Shown here: positions 1-6,993 of the stretch, piece by piece
Layout of the letters: every line of letters begins with the position of its first letter
How positions within the stretch are numbered: the stretch's first letter is position 1
Assembly (NCBI RefSeq): GCF_014656355.1
Contig: NZ_BNCG01000022.1
Span: 1-41,739 of the forward strand
Source of the DNA: Camelimonas fluminis
GTDB taxonomy: Bacteria; Pseudomonadota; Alphaproteobacteria; Rhizobiales; Beijerinckiaceae
Length of the DNA: 41,739 bases
Reading direction: 5' to 3'
Translations under genes and position numbers: made by a program
Notes under the pieces: model-generated
Told to the model about the DNA's origin: nothing
The model's input: only the letters and a program-made list of their open reading frames with translations
Database searches by the model: none

Positions 1-59
1 CAGAAATCTCGCGAAGGGGGAACCTCTTATGATTCTAGACGTTCGAAAACCGCTCTAAA
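1..59. repeat. Left copy of 59-bp terminal inverted repeat
   Basis: The first 59 bases are the exact reverse complement of the last 59 bases of the window; identity stops at base 60. The inner part ends in CCGCTCTAAA, and similar short palindromic intergenic repeats occur in many Alphaproteobacteria. Read inward, the repeat holds AAGGGGG eight bases before an ATG at 29, but that frame (MILDVRKPL) closes at once. Because both copies lie exactly at the window limits, the likeliest reading is a contig broken at a dispersed repeat. An insertion-sequence end is an alternative. No transposase-site array or TG...CA terminus is visible here, so it is not the phage left end. Confidence 0.9.
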
Positions 60-61
60 CC

Positions 62-937
62 ATGAACGCTACTGGTTTTGAAACCCGCGCCCATCTCACC
101 GGCCGCATTGCGGCGCTTGAAAATGCGCTGAAGGAAACGCGCAAGCACATCATCAATGAAATGGATGCGCTGCTTGAAGCATGCGACGAGCTTGAGGATG
201 GAACCCCCATCCTCGAAACCATGGGAGGCGCGTCGCGTCATGCCTTTGATGAAGCATCAGCGGACCTGAAGGCTATCGATGCTCTGCTCGATGCGGGCCG
301 GCCAGACGCACCGCAAGATGGTGTGTTCGAGGTCGGCGGCCAGAACTACATGCGCGACACCAAGGGTAACCTGATCCCGGTCGCCACCATCAAGCCGCAA
401 CATCTGCTGCAGGATGAGATGGTCCGCAAGATCATCAACTATGCGTCTGAGCAGTCGGCGCAGGTCCGGCGCTTTCTTGGTCACACCTTCGGCGACTTGA
501 ACGCCCTTCAAACGCTGCTGGAGCAGGAATACGGCGCTCCGAAGGGCGGGGCCAAGGGCAACGTCACCTATCAGAGCTTCGATGGCCTGATGAAGGTGCA
601 GGTGCAGATCGCGGATGTCCTGGACTTCGGCCCCGAGCTGCAGCCGGCCAAGGGGCTGATCGACGAGTGCTTGATGGAATGGGGCGCGGAAAGCCGGCCC
701 GAGCTGCGCGCCATCGTCAACACGGTTTTCAGTGTCGAAAAGGAAGGCCACATCAACCGGTCTGGACTGTTCCAGCTGCTCCGGATGGAGGTGGACGATC
801 ACCGCTGGAAACGCGCCATGGACGCATTGCGCGACGCGATTCGTATCGTCGGCGCCAAGCGCTACGTGCGCTTCTTTAAGCGCCCCGCGACCGATGCCGC
901 ATGGGAACCGATCATCATTGATCTGGCCCGGGCGTGA
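62..937 (+). CDS. DUF3164 Mu-like phage protein with N-terminal extension
   Basis: Residues from about 93 to 288 match DUF3164, a family found in Mu-like phages just downstream of the transposition genes A and B; its biochemical role is unknown. Recognisable stretches are YMRDTKGNLIP, the QEYGAPKGGAKGNVTY segment, and the end with KRYVRFFKR. The first 90 residues are a predicted helical, partly coiled-coil extension that I do not recognise as part of the domain. No Shine-Dalgarno sequence precedes the ATG, and an in-frame TAA lies at 56-58 inside the terminal repeat. The start is therefore uncertain, and the 5' context may be a junction and not native phage sequence. It heads the early operon. 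Confidence 0.85.
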   Translation: MNATGFETRAHLTGRIAALENALKETRKHIINEMDALLEACDELEDGTPILETMGGASRHAFDEASADLKAIDALLDAGRPDAPQDGVFEVGGQNYMRDTKGNLIPVATIKPQHLLQDEMVRKIINYASEQSAQVRRFLGHTFGDLNALQTLLEQEYGAPKGGAKGNVTYQSFDGLMKVQVQIADVLDFGPELQPAKGLIDECLMEWGAESRPELRAIVNTVFSVEKEGHINRSGLFQLLRMEVDDHRWKRAMDALRDAIRIVGAKRYVRFFKRPATDAAWEPIIIDLARA

Positions 938-948
938 AGGAGGCAGCC

Positions 949-1875
949 ATGACGGACATCTCTGAGCTGATCTCGGCAGGCCTCGACACCGTCGAGGCCG
1001 TGGCCAAAGCCGAAGATCGCAGCCTCGATTGGGTGGCGGGCTTTCGGGCCGGGCTCGTGGGCTTGCGCATGTCACTTGACGGCCTTGCCTCCCAGGGCAG
1101 TGTGGCGCAGCTGGTGGCCTCGCATGGCGCCCAGCATGTGATTGACAAATTCCGCTTCGCCTCGGCATGGGCGAAGCTGGCCATGAACAATCTGCGCGCC
1201 CACGAGGAACAGAACGGCTGGCGCGTGCCGGATGATGAAGTCTGCGGCTATGTCAGCGCCGGCGGCTTCGAAGGCTCGTTGCAGATCCGCATCGGCGATG
1301 TCCGGTCGCTGGCGGACGCGTTCCAGGCGTCGAAGCCAGCCGCCGATACATTCATAGGGACAGTCGATACCGATTCCGAGCTGCAGGCTGCTGCCAGAGA
1401 GGCAGGCTGGGCGCTGGAGCAACTGATCAACGAGACCGACTTCCGCAAACGGCCCCAAGTTGAAGGCATCATCACCCGGCTTGGGCTTGCGCTAGAGGCG
1501 ACGTCCCTGCCGCCAGCCCCTGCCGCGCCCGATGAGCCGGTCGCTTGTGCTGACTGTGGGCAGACAGCCATGTACCTGGATGATTTGGTAGTCGGTCGCT
1601 TCGACTTCGCGGCGAAGGCGAAGCTGGAGCGCAAGCACGCCGAAGGGCGAAAGGGCTGGAACGACAAAGACGTTGCCGCCAATGCTCTTGCGATCAATGC
1701 CGAGCTGTTGGATCAGGCCCGCCTCTTCCAGAAGACCATCGAATATTACATCCGGCGCAACGAGAGCGACGGTGATCACGAAGGCGCACGCATGAAATTG
1801 CTGACGCTATATTTTCTGCAAAAGGTGATCGCCAGGGCCGAACAGGCCATGGGTGGGGCGGAGGGCACACCATGA
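949..1875 (+). CDS. Phage early protein of unknown function (308 aa)
   Basis: I do not recognise this family. The ATG at 949 is chosen over an in-frame GTG at 934 because AAGGAGG (938-944) sits just ahead of it. The protein is mostly alpha-helical by composition. It has a proline/alanine-rich linker around residues 185-198 followed by a lone CADCG pair near residue 200. The C-terminal third (from HAEGRKGWND) resembles the GGW-type segment seen in many small phage early proteins. It lies between DUF3164 and a run of small overlapping early genes, so an accessory role early in infection is the reasonable guess. Confidence 0.8.
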   Translation: MTDISELISAGLDTVEAVAKAEDRSLDWVAGFRAGLVGLRMSLDGLASQGSVAQLVASHGAQHVIDKFRFASAWAKLAMNNLRAHEEQNGWRVPDDEVCGYVSAGGFEGSLQIRIGDVRSLADAFQASKPAADTFIGTVDTDSELQAAAREAGWALEQLINETDFRKRPQVEGIITRLGLALEATSLPPAPAAPDEPVACADCGQTAMYLDDLVVGRFDFAAKAKLERKHAEGRKGWNDKDVAANALAINAELLDQARLFQKTIEYYIRRNESDGDHEGARMKLLTLYFLQKVIARAEQAMGGAEGTP

Positions 1876-2135
1876 CCGGCCTCTACTGGCGCCCGGGTGA
1901 AGCCTCTCTGAAATCTTTCCGCTCCACGACAAACAGCAATGGCGCATCGACAATCGTCATCACGCTCGCTGTCAGTGATCCCATGCAGCTGGGCCACCTG
2001 CTCGCCGATCTAAAGGACATCCAGCGTGAGGAGGATGCGGCCAGGAAGAAGGCCGCCAAGGTGAAGAAGGCCAAAGCCGAGCAGCTTGCCCTGCCGAAAC
2101 CCGCCGGACTTCTGACCTACGGAAGCAAGACATGA
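1872..2135 (+). CDS. Small basic phage protein, unknown
   Basis: An 87-residue protein whose ATG overlaps the upstream stop (ATGA), indicating translational coupling. The first half looks compact and beta-rich (ASTIVITLAV). The middle (about residues 48-75) is a highly charged helix rich in Lys, Arg, Glu and Ala, including KKAAKVKKAKAEQ, which could bind nucleic acid or a partner. No family is recognised. Its GC-rich codon use is like its neighbours. Confidence 0.75.
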   Translation: MTGLYWRPGEASLKSFRSTTNSNGASTIVITLAVSDPMQLGHLLADLKDIQREEDAARKKAAKVKKAKAEQLALPKPAGLLTYGSKT

Positions 2136-2344
2136 GCATCCCCCTCATGTCTGCGCGCCGCGACCAGTGCCGATGGTTTGAAGCGACGCCGGCGCCAGTC
2201 CAGCACCGGCGCGGCAAGCTCCGGGCCGACGCCTTCAGCAGCCACTATGTCTGCGGCGCCACGGTCCGGCCGGGATCGTCCTACTGCCCGGAGCATTGTC
2301 TCCGGGTCTACGCCCAGAAACCCACCGGAGATCAGCAGTCATGA
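2132..2344 (+). CDS. GcrA-like small zinc protein (C-terminal segment only)
   Basis: This 70-aa protein has Cys13-Arg-Trp, then [16 protein letters not shown] (Cys41, Cys52, His55, Cys56) followed by RVYAQ. That pattern matches the C-terminal part of GcrA, the alphaproteobacterial cell-cycle transcription regulator, where CxW...FCG...G.PYC..H...AYQ forms the sigma70-interacting segment. The N-terminal helix-turn-helix of GcrA is absent. About 25 residues separate the first Cys from the second cluster, longer than usual. ATGA overlaps couple it to both neighbours, the downstream one being GapR. Family resemblance is read from the motif only; an RNA-polymerase-directed role is inference. Alternatively it is a generic phage zinc-ribbon protein. 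Confidence 0.8.
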   Translation: MSIPLMSARRDQCRWFEATPAPVQHRRGKLRADAFSSHYVCGATVRPGSSYCPEHCLRVYAQKPTGDQQS

Positions 2345-2607
2345 GCAATCCAGCGATGGCGGACGTCGCCGATAGCGGTGTTGCCGCCGATGAACTGAAA
2401 CAGTTCATCGAACGTCTTGAGCGTCTCGAAGAAGAGAAAGCCGGCATTGCGGGCGACATCAAGGAGGTGTTCGCGGAATTGAAAGGCCGCGGCTTCGATT
2501 CCAAAGCCGTGCGCCAGATCATGCGCATCCGTAAGAAGGACCGGGCGGAGCTTCAGGAAGAGGAAGCCATCCTTGAACTGTATCTGCAGGCGCTGGGAAT
2601 GGCCTGA
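2341..2607 (+). CDS. gapR: GapR-family nucleoid-associated protein (DUF2312)
   Basis: An 88-residue protein that aligns over nearly its whole length with GapR/DUF2312: [19 protein letters not shown], then [14 protein letters not shown], then [10 protein letters not shown] and [10 protein letters not shown]. GapR is an alphaproteobacterial DNA-binding protein that prefers overtwisted AT-rich DNA and supports replication and the cell cycle. The ATG at 2341 overlaps the upstream stop; an earlier in-frame start at 2296 lies inside the GcrA-like gene and is unlikely. A phage copy could help replication fork progress during transposition or alter host chromosome organisation (inference). Family assignment is firm. 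Confidence 0.95.
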   Translation: MSNPAMADVADSGVAADELKQFIERLERLEEEKAGIAGDIKEVFAELKGRGFDSKAVRQIMRIRKKDRAELQEEEAILELYLQALGMA

Positions 2608-2840
2608 TGTCCAGCGCCGAGGAGCTCGCCCGCCTGCGCACGGAATACACCCATCTTCTGATGCTGGCGGTCGCCGCCAGCACCTATCTCGCGCAGGCGA
2701 TGATCCATCCGGAGCTTCCTCCGAAAGACATGCGCCGCAAGGCCAAGGCCGGCGGCGCAGTCATCCCCTACGACAAGCTTCCGGCTGACGTGATCCTGGA
2801 CATTCACGCCACTGCGAAGCGCTCGGGATTTCGTCCATGA
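2607..2840 (+). CDS. Small phage protein, unknown
   Basis: A 77-residue protein starting in a TGATG overlap with gapR and ending in an ATGA overlap with the methyltransferase gene, so all three are probably translated together. It begins with a charged helix (SAEELARLRTEY) followed by an Ala-rich hydrophobic helix (LLMLAVAASTYLAQAM) too polar at its flanks to be a clear membrane span. No family is recognised. Confidence 0.7.
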   Translation: MSSAEELARLRTEYTHLLMLAVAASTYLAQAMIHPELPPKDMRRKAKAGGAVIPYDKLPADVILDIHATAKRSGFRP

Positions 2841-3511
2841 AACACATTCGCCCTAACCTTGCTGTCGTTGCCCGGCGCACGGAGCCGCCGGAATCGCTCG
2901 ACTATTTCCCAACGCCGCCATGGGCCACGCGCGCCTTCGTGCGTCATGTGTTCCTGCCGCTGCTCGGAGCGCAGCCGCATGATCACGTGATGGAGCCGGC
3001 CTGTGGCGAGGGCCACATGGCGGCCGTGCTCTCTGAAGCTTTTGACACTGTCTCCGCCAGCGACATCTTCCCTTACGGCTATGGCGCCGTCGCGGACTTC
3101 CTGGAGCCAGACGGCCCGGAATCGGATTGGGTCGTGACCAACCCGCCCTTCAACGCCGGCGTCCGGTTCTGCCGGACCGCGCTGGAGCGGACGCGCATCG
3201 GTTGCGTCATGCTGGTCCGGACGCAGTGGCTGCACACCGACGATCGCTTCTTCCTGTTCCAGGACTTCCCGCCCCATCTGCTGGCCTATCCGGTCGAGCG
3301 CATCCCGATACACAAGGGGCGCTGGGAGCCGAAAGGATCAACGGCCACGGACTACGTGTGGGTTTGCTGGCGGCACGGGCACGAGCCGCGCCCGCCAGTC
3401 TGGATCCCGCCAGGCCAGCGCAAGGCGCTCTCCCGGCCGGATGACGCTGTCCGTTTCGGCGCGCTGCAGCCCGCGCCACTTCTCGAAATCATGGAGGGAG
3501 CGCAGACATGA
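2837..3511 (+). CDS. Phage N6-adenine DNA methyltransferase
   Basis: A 224-aa class I SAM-dependent methyltransferase. DYFPTPPW (22-29) is the start typical of phage adenine methyltransferases. VMEPACGEGHM (51-61) is SAM-binding motif I, SASDIFPY carries the acidic motif II residue, and TNPPF (101-105) is the catalytic motif IV of N6-adenine enzymes. Motif I precedes motif IV without a large target-recognition insert, so it is a small orphan enzyme. No restriction gene is nearby. Likely roles are protection from host restriction or altering methylation-sensitive transcription. Recognition sequence is not readable. It is not CcrM-like (no DPPY). Confidence 0.88.
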   Translation: MKHIRPNLAVVARRTEPPESLDYFPTPPWATRAFVRHVFLPLLGAQPHDHVMEPACGEGHMAAVLSEAFDTVSASDIFPYGYGAVADFLEPDGPESDWVVTNPPFNAGVRFCRTALERTRIGCVMLVRTQWLHTDDRFFLFQDFPPHLLAYPVERIPIHKGRWEPKGSTATDYVWVCWRHGHEPRPPVWIPPGQRKALSRPDDAVRFGALQPAPLLEIMEGAQT

Positions 3512-3705
3512 CCGAAGTATTTGCGTCAGGTTTCGCCAACTTTGTTGTCGGCGTGGGAGCTCTGACGATGATTGCCGGTGCAATCGGTGTGACTGGGCGC
3601 ATCATAGACTGGGCGCTGGATGCCCGCGTCTATCGTCGCCTGATCCAGAGACTGATTGAACGCATCGTCGGTCGTGATGGAGGTGGGGATGGCTCGCAAG
3701 GTTAA
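3508..3705 (+). CDS. Small membrane protein, unknown
   Basis: A 65-aa protein coupled to the methyltransferase by an ATGA overlap. Residues about 8-36 (FANFVVGVGALTMIAGAIGV and on) form a glycine-rich hydrophobic segment consistent with one membrane span. An amphipathic, arginine-rich tail (VYRRLIQRLIERIVGR) follows, giving a positive cytoplasmic side. No family is recognised; membrane location is predicted only. Confidence 0.65.
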   Translation: MTEVFASGFANFVVGVGALTMIAGAIGVTGRIIDWALDARVYRRLIQRLIERIVGRDGGGDGSQG

Positions 3706-3919
3706 GCCGTCGCCCGTTCAGCAGGCGATGCTGCGCAATCTGATCGCAGGCCACGACGCCTTTCGTGGCTTGCCGGGAGGCCGAAGCCACTTCGGCGGCC
3801 AAGGTCAGTCGTTGCTGGCGATGTTCCGCCGGGAGTGGGTCACCTATTCCAAAGGCCGCCGCGAGTACGAGATTACCGACGCCGGCCGCGCCGCCCTCAG
3901 CCAGGAGGATCGCGCATGA
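3689..3919 (+). CDS. Small winged-helix-like phage protein
   Basis: The ATG at 3689 is preferred over upstream in-frame starts because GGAGGTGGG lies directly upstream, and it gives 76 aa. It starts MARKVKPSP and ends in EYEITDAGRAAL, a phrase common at the recognition-wing end of winged-helix proteins (ITDAGR...L). A DNA-binding role is plausible but the domain is too short to be sure. It overlaps the previous gene by 17 bases in another frame, and its own stop overlaps the next ATG. Confidence 0.7.
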   Translation: MARKVKPSPVQQAMLRNLIAGHDAFRGLPGGRSHFGGQGQSLLAMFRREWVTYSKGRREYEITDAGRAALSQEDRA

Positions 3920-4146
3920 GCAGCGATTTCGATGGTCAAACGGTGCTTCAGGTAGAGGCCCCCATCGACAACTTCTACGGGACCCCAACGCTGTCGGTGA
4001 ACGAGGCGGGTAGTTTTGTGCTGCAGTTGGATGACTACTCGGGCACGAAAGAGGTTGTTGTATCAAATGCCTTCGCCTTCGCATGGATCCATGAGTTCGG
4101 GGATGAGGGTAGAATCGCGGCCCATGCAACGGGAGCCAAGCCATGA
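3916..4146 (+). CDS. Small acidic phage protein, unknown
   Basis: The start is ATG 3916, overlapping the upstream stop, with AGGAGG at 3903-3908. The 76-residue product is acidic and beta-rich (TVLQVEAPIDNFYGTPTL, SFVLQLDDY, KEVVVSNAFAFAW). No family is recognised. It lies directly before gemA and is coupled to it by ATGA. Confidence 0.7.
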   Translation: MSSDFDGQTVLQVEAPIDNFYGTPTLSVNEAGSFVLQLDDYSGTKEVVVSNAFAFAWIHEFGDEGRIAAHATGAKP

Positions 4147-4559
4147 GCCATCCAGCCATGCTCGCCAAACTCCACATCGCCCGGAAAGAACTCGGCCTGC
4201 CGGAGGGCGAATACCGCGCGCTGCTGGCGCGGATCACCGGCTCCGATAGCGCCAAGGGTCTCAGCGACGCGCAGCTGGACAAGGTGCTGGTGGAAATGAA
4301 GCGCCTTGGCTGGAAGCCGAAGCCGTCGCGCCGTCCGCCATCCCACCGCGCTGACGTGCGCAAGATCTATGCCCTGTGGGGCGCGCTGGCCAAGGCCGGC
4401 AAGATTGCCAGCAGCGATGCGGCTGGTTTGCGCAACTGGGCAAACCGCCAGTTTTCGGTCTCGGCGCCGGAGTTTCTGACGGCGGAACAGACCCGCGCCG
4501 CCATCGAGCAGCTGAAGGCTTGGCAGCGCCGGCCGGCCAGCGCTGGAGAGCGGGCATGA
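4143..4559 (+). CDS. gemA: GemA-family regulatory protein (Mu gp16, DUF1018)
   Basis: A 138-aa protein with the typical GemA beginning: LAKLHIARKELGLPEGEYRA, then LLARITGSDSAKGLSDAQLD. Its second half matches the KIYALWGALAKAGKI and FLTAEQTRAAIEQLKAW blocks of the family. In phage Mu, GemA is an early protein reported to modulate host gene expression and DNA supercoiling-related functions. Its place two genes before the Mor-type activator is the standard Mu-like arrangement. Length is usual and overlaps (ATGA) exist on both sides. Confidence 0.93.
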   Translation: MSHPAMLAKLHIARKELGLPEGEYRALLARITGSDSAKGLSDAQLDKVLVEMKRLGWKPKPSRRPPSHRADVRKIYALWGALAKAGKIASSDAAGLRNWANRQFSVSAPEFLTAEQTRAAIEQLKAWQRRPASAGERA

Positions 4560-4777
4560 TCAAGGTGTCGGATCATGCGCTGTTGCGATTTCTGGAGCGG
4601 ACTGGCGCAGCTGAAGGGGAAGCGCTGCGAACAGTCCTGGCGCAATCACTCCAGCGCGCCCATAATACTGCCATCCGGATCAGCGATGGCGAGTATTACG
4701 TGGTGGCAGACGGCCTCCGCTATGTGATCCGCAACAATACTGTTGTGACCGTGCTTCACGAGCACGCCCCGACCTGA
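4556..4777 (+). CDS. Small phage protein, unknown
   Basis: The ATG at 4556 overlaps the gemA stop; the long upstream extension in the same frame is antisense-like sequence inside gemA. The 73-residue product is built as one helix (VSDHALLRFLERTG) plus a beta-hairpin-like end (YYVVADGLRYVIRNNTVVTVL). This helix-then-sheet layout faintly recalls DUF4258/BrnT-type small folds, but there is no convincing motif. It sits between gemA and the activator gene, a common place for small unknown genes in alphaproteobacterial Mu-like phages. Confidence 0.75.
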   Translation: MIKVSDHALLRFLERTGAAEGEALRTVLAQSLQRAHNTAIRISDGEYYVVADGLRYVIRNNTVVTVLHEHAPT

Positions 4778-4787
4778 TAGGCGCGAC

Positions 4788-5195
4788 ATGACCAACGAGA
4801 GCTGGCCAGACTTGCCCGCCGTGCTGGCGGAGATTGCGGAGGTTGCGGGGCTCGAAGCGGCCTTGGCCATTGCCGAGGAAAAGGCTGGTCAGGAGGTCTT
4901 TGTCTGCGCGAACCTCCGCCCTGGCAACTGGCTGGTCCGTTGCGTCGGCATGGAGAAGGCGGAGCTCATCAGCCGGCATATGGCCGGGCGCGGCCGGGTC
5001 AAGGTCCACATCCCGATCTTTGGCAATGGCTCCTATGTGTCGGAGCGCAAGCGCCGGGCCCGGGTGATGGCGGAGACGCTGGAGCGCGGCGGATCGGTCA
5101 ACGAGATAGCCCGGCGCGCGGGCGTGACCAACCGGTCGGCCTACAGGTTCAAAGCCCGGCACAACGGCGATCCTGATCAGGGATCGCTGTTCTGA
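4788..5195 (+). CDS. mor: Mor/C-family transcription activator
   Basis: A 135-aa protein with the Mor domain of Mu-like phages. An N-terminal dimerisation helix pair (LPAVLAEIAEVAGLEAALAI) is followed by a central part with HIPIFGNGSYVSERKR and a helix-turn-helix at about 102-122 (SVNEIARRAGVTNRSAYRFK). In Mu, Mor activates the middle promoter and its paralogue C activates the late promoters. Only one such gene is present here, so it may serve both steps (inference). It is the last gene of the early operon and is followed immediately by a strong terminator, then by the late genes. Confidence 0.93.
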   Translation: MTNESWPDLPAVLAEIAEVAGLEAALAIAEEKAGQEVFVCANLRPGNWLVRCVGMEKAELISRHMAGRGRVKVHIPIFGNGSYVSERKRRARVMAETLERGGSVNEIARRAGVTNRSAYRFKARHNGDPDQGSLF

Positions 5196-5204
5196 TCAAC
5201 CAAA

Positions 5205-5232
5205 GCCCCTGACGCGCGTCAGGGGCTTTTTT
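5205..5232 (+). terminator. Rho-independent terminator, copy 1 of shared hairpin
   Basis: A perfect GC-rich hairpin (arm GCCCCTGAC, mirrored by GTCAGGGGC) spans 5205-5226 and is followed by six T residues. It ends the early operon ten bases after the activator stop codon. The same hairpin recurs at 12512-12533 (one base different) and 25431-25452. Confidence 0.95.
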
Positions 5233-5323
5233 GTGCGCCGAAGCAAGGAATTTGCGGGGAACGACAAGTTCTCTCGCGACCCGGGCCATGAAGTCAAGCC
5301 GGTCGCCGACAGGAGCGACCGAT

Positions 5324-6091
5324 GTGACCAATCGCGAAATCCAGCAGGCGCTCGCAACCCTCGGTTATTACAAGGGCGCCATCGACGGCGTCATAGGCCC
5401 GATCTCCCGTGAGGCCATCCGGACCTACCAGCACGCTGCCGGCATCTCTGTCGACGGCATTGCTGGACCCGTCACACAGTCCCTTCTGCGCCGTGAGATC
5501 GAGGCCCGCGCGCCGCGCCCCGCCAATGATGATTTGCGGCCGCACGTGTTCCGCGAGCTCAAGCCGGAATGGCTCCCTGAAGCCGTCATGAAGGGCGTCA
5601 TCGTTCACTGGACGGCTGGCGCAAACAGCTTTTCTGACGCCGACAACGAGCACTACCACTTCGCGATCGATGGCGAGTCGAGGGTGCACCGTTGCCGGCA
5701 TGCGATCTCGGCCAACGATGCGCGCGGTCGCGCCCCCGACTACGCGGCGCACACCCTCAACTGCAACACGGGTTGGATCGGCGTCGCCCTGTGCGGCATG
5801 CGCCAGGCCGTTGAACAGCCGTTTAACGCCGGTCCAAGCCCCATCCGCCTGGTCCAGTGGACGGCGCTGGGCGTCGTCGTGGCCGAGCTCTGCCATCGTT
5901 ACAGCATCACCGTCACGCCGCGCACTGTCCTCAGCCATGCCGAGGTGCAGCCGACGCTGGGCATCCAGCAGCGCGGCAAGTGGGACATTTCCCGGCTCCC
6001 CTGGGACCCGTCCGTCAGATCGGCGCGCGCCGTGGGCGACCTGTTGCGCGCTGACGTCGCCGTTCACCTCAACAACCTTCGGAGTGTTTGA
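5324..6091 (+). CDS. Endolysin: peptidoglycan-binding domain plus N-acetylmuramoyl-L-alanine amidase
   Basis: A 255-aa two-domain lysis enzyme. Residues 3-58 are a PG_binding_1 domain (REIQQALATLGYYKGAIDG, IGPISREAIRTYQ). Residues about 88-235 are an Amidase_2 domain with the likely zinc ligands His95 (VHWTAG), His205 (SHAEV) and Asp221 (GKWDI). It would cut the amide bond between muramic acid and the stem peptide. No signal peptide is seen, so release would need the holin. GTG 5324 is chosen because AGGAG lies eight bases upstream; an ATG at 5288 lacks a ribosome site. It is the first late gene after the terminator. Confidence 0.88.
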   Translation: MTNREIQQALATLGYYKGAIDGVIGPISREAIRTYQHAAGISVDGIAGPVTQSLLRREIEARAPRPANDDLRPHVFRELKPEWLPEAVMKGVIVHWTAGANSFSDADNEHYHFAIDGESRVHRCRHAISANDARGRAPDYAAHTLNCNTGWIGVALCGMRQAVEQPFNAGPSPIRLVQWTALGVVVAELCHRYSITVTPRTVLSHAEVQPTLGIQQRGKWDISRLPWDPSVRSARAVGDLLRADVAVHLNNLRSV

Positions 6092-6660
6092 TGCCGTCTC
6101 TTTCTTTCCGTGGAGGCTGGTGCGACCGCCTCATGGCCAGTCATGGCTTTACGGTGTTTTTGTTCCTGGCGGCCTTTGTCGTCGCGATTGCGGCCGCCCT
6201 GGGCGTGGCATGGACCGGGGTCACGATCTCCGCCACGGTTGTCGCCGCCGCCACGCCGGCCGTGGTAGGCGACGGCATTGTCACCATCCCGTGGGGCGAC
6301 TGGCTGGGCAGCATGCTGGAGCCGCTTGGCGCACTGGCCATCGCCATCGTGATGTGGATGCTCCGGCGATTACCGGCTTCGATCTACCTGTATCTGCAGA
6401 TGGCGCGGGCGGAGCAGCTTGTGCAGCGCGCGGTGGATTACGCCCTGTCGGCCACGGCGGGCGCCACTCAGGGCAAGTCGCTCGACATCAAGGTGACGTC
6501 GCAGGTGCTTGAGGCGGCGGCCGAGTATGCCGTGGCGCATGCGCCGGGGCTGGTGAAAACGCTCGGCGGCACAGACCTCCTGAAGCAAAAGGTGCTCGCC
6601 CGCCTCGATGTCGCCGAGGACGTGTCCGCCGAAGGGCTGCGCCAGATCCGGGCGTTCTGA
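6091..6660 (+). CDS. Holin-like membrane protein
   Basis: A 189-aa protein whose ATG overlaps the endolysin stop (TGATG). Two hydrophobic segments are visible, about residues 19-42 (TVFLFLAAFVVAIAAALGVA) and 76-92 (LEPLGALAIAIVMWML), followed by a soluble helical domain that ends in a helix-rich tail. Location directly after the endolysin and two spans fit a holin or holin accessory protein. The long cytoplasmic tail is unlike small classical holins, so the call rests on context. No named family is recognised. Confidence 0.6.
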   Translation: MPSLSFRGGWCDRLMASHGFTVFLFLAAFVVAIAAALGVAWTGVTISATVVAAATPAVVGDGIVTIPWGDWLGSMLEPLGALAIAIVMWMLRRLPASIYLYLQMARAEQLVQRAVDYALSATAGATQGKSLDIKVTSQVLEAAAEYAVAHAPGLVKTLGGTDLLKQKVLARLDVAEDVSAEGLRQIRAF

Positions 6661-6675
6661 CAGGAGCGCACCGGC

Positions 6676-6993
6676 ATGGAGCCTCACCACTACATGCTCG
6701 CCGCCAACGTGGTCATCTCGTTGGCGGCGCTGCTGCACTCGATCTATTCGCGCCGCTCCGCCGCCTCGGCGGATTGGGCGACGAAGATGGAGGCGTCCCA
6801 TGCCGCCCTGCAAACGCGCCTGACCATGGTCGAGGGCGAAATCCGCCATCTGCCGACCAGCGGTCAGGTCAACGACATCAGGCTGAAGCTCTCCGACATG
6901 GGCGGTGAGCTGAAGGTGCTGTCAGAGCGCACCGCGCCGCTCGTCGCCGCAATCAACCGCGTCCAGAATTTTCTCACGGGGACAGGGGAATGA
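6676..6993 (+). CDS. DUF2730 phage membrane-anchored coiled-coil protein (Mu gp25-like)
   Basis: A 105-residue protein with an N-terminal membrane anchor (about residues 7-24, MLAANVVISLAALLHSIYS), a short basic stretch and then a long predicted coiled coil with MEASHAALQTRLTMVEGEIRHLP. This is the layout of DUF2730, found in Mu-like phages between lysis genes and the small terminase. A role in lysis (spanin-like) is suspected in the family but not proven. AGGAG precedes the start. Confidence 0.75.
   Translation: MEPHHYMLAANVVISLAALLHSIYSRRSAASADWATKMEASHAALQTRLTMVEGEIRHLPTSGQVNDIRLKLSDMGGELKVLSERTAPLVAAINRVQNFLTGTGE

Noticed and set aside
1-59. Terminal repeat as the Mu-like phage left/right ends
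   Set aside because: The right copy lies 8 kb inside host DNA, the ends are not TG...CA, and no transposase-site repeats are inside them.
2837-3511. Early methyltransferase as a CcrM homologue
   Set aside because: Its catalytic motif is NPPF after motif I, whereas CcrM is a beta-class enzyme with DPPY before the SAM motif.
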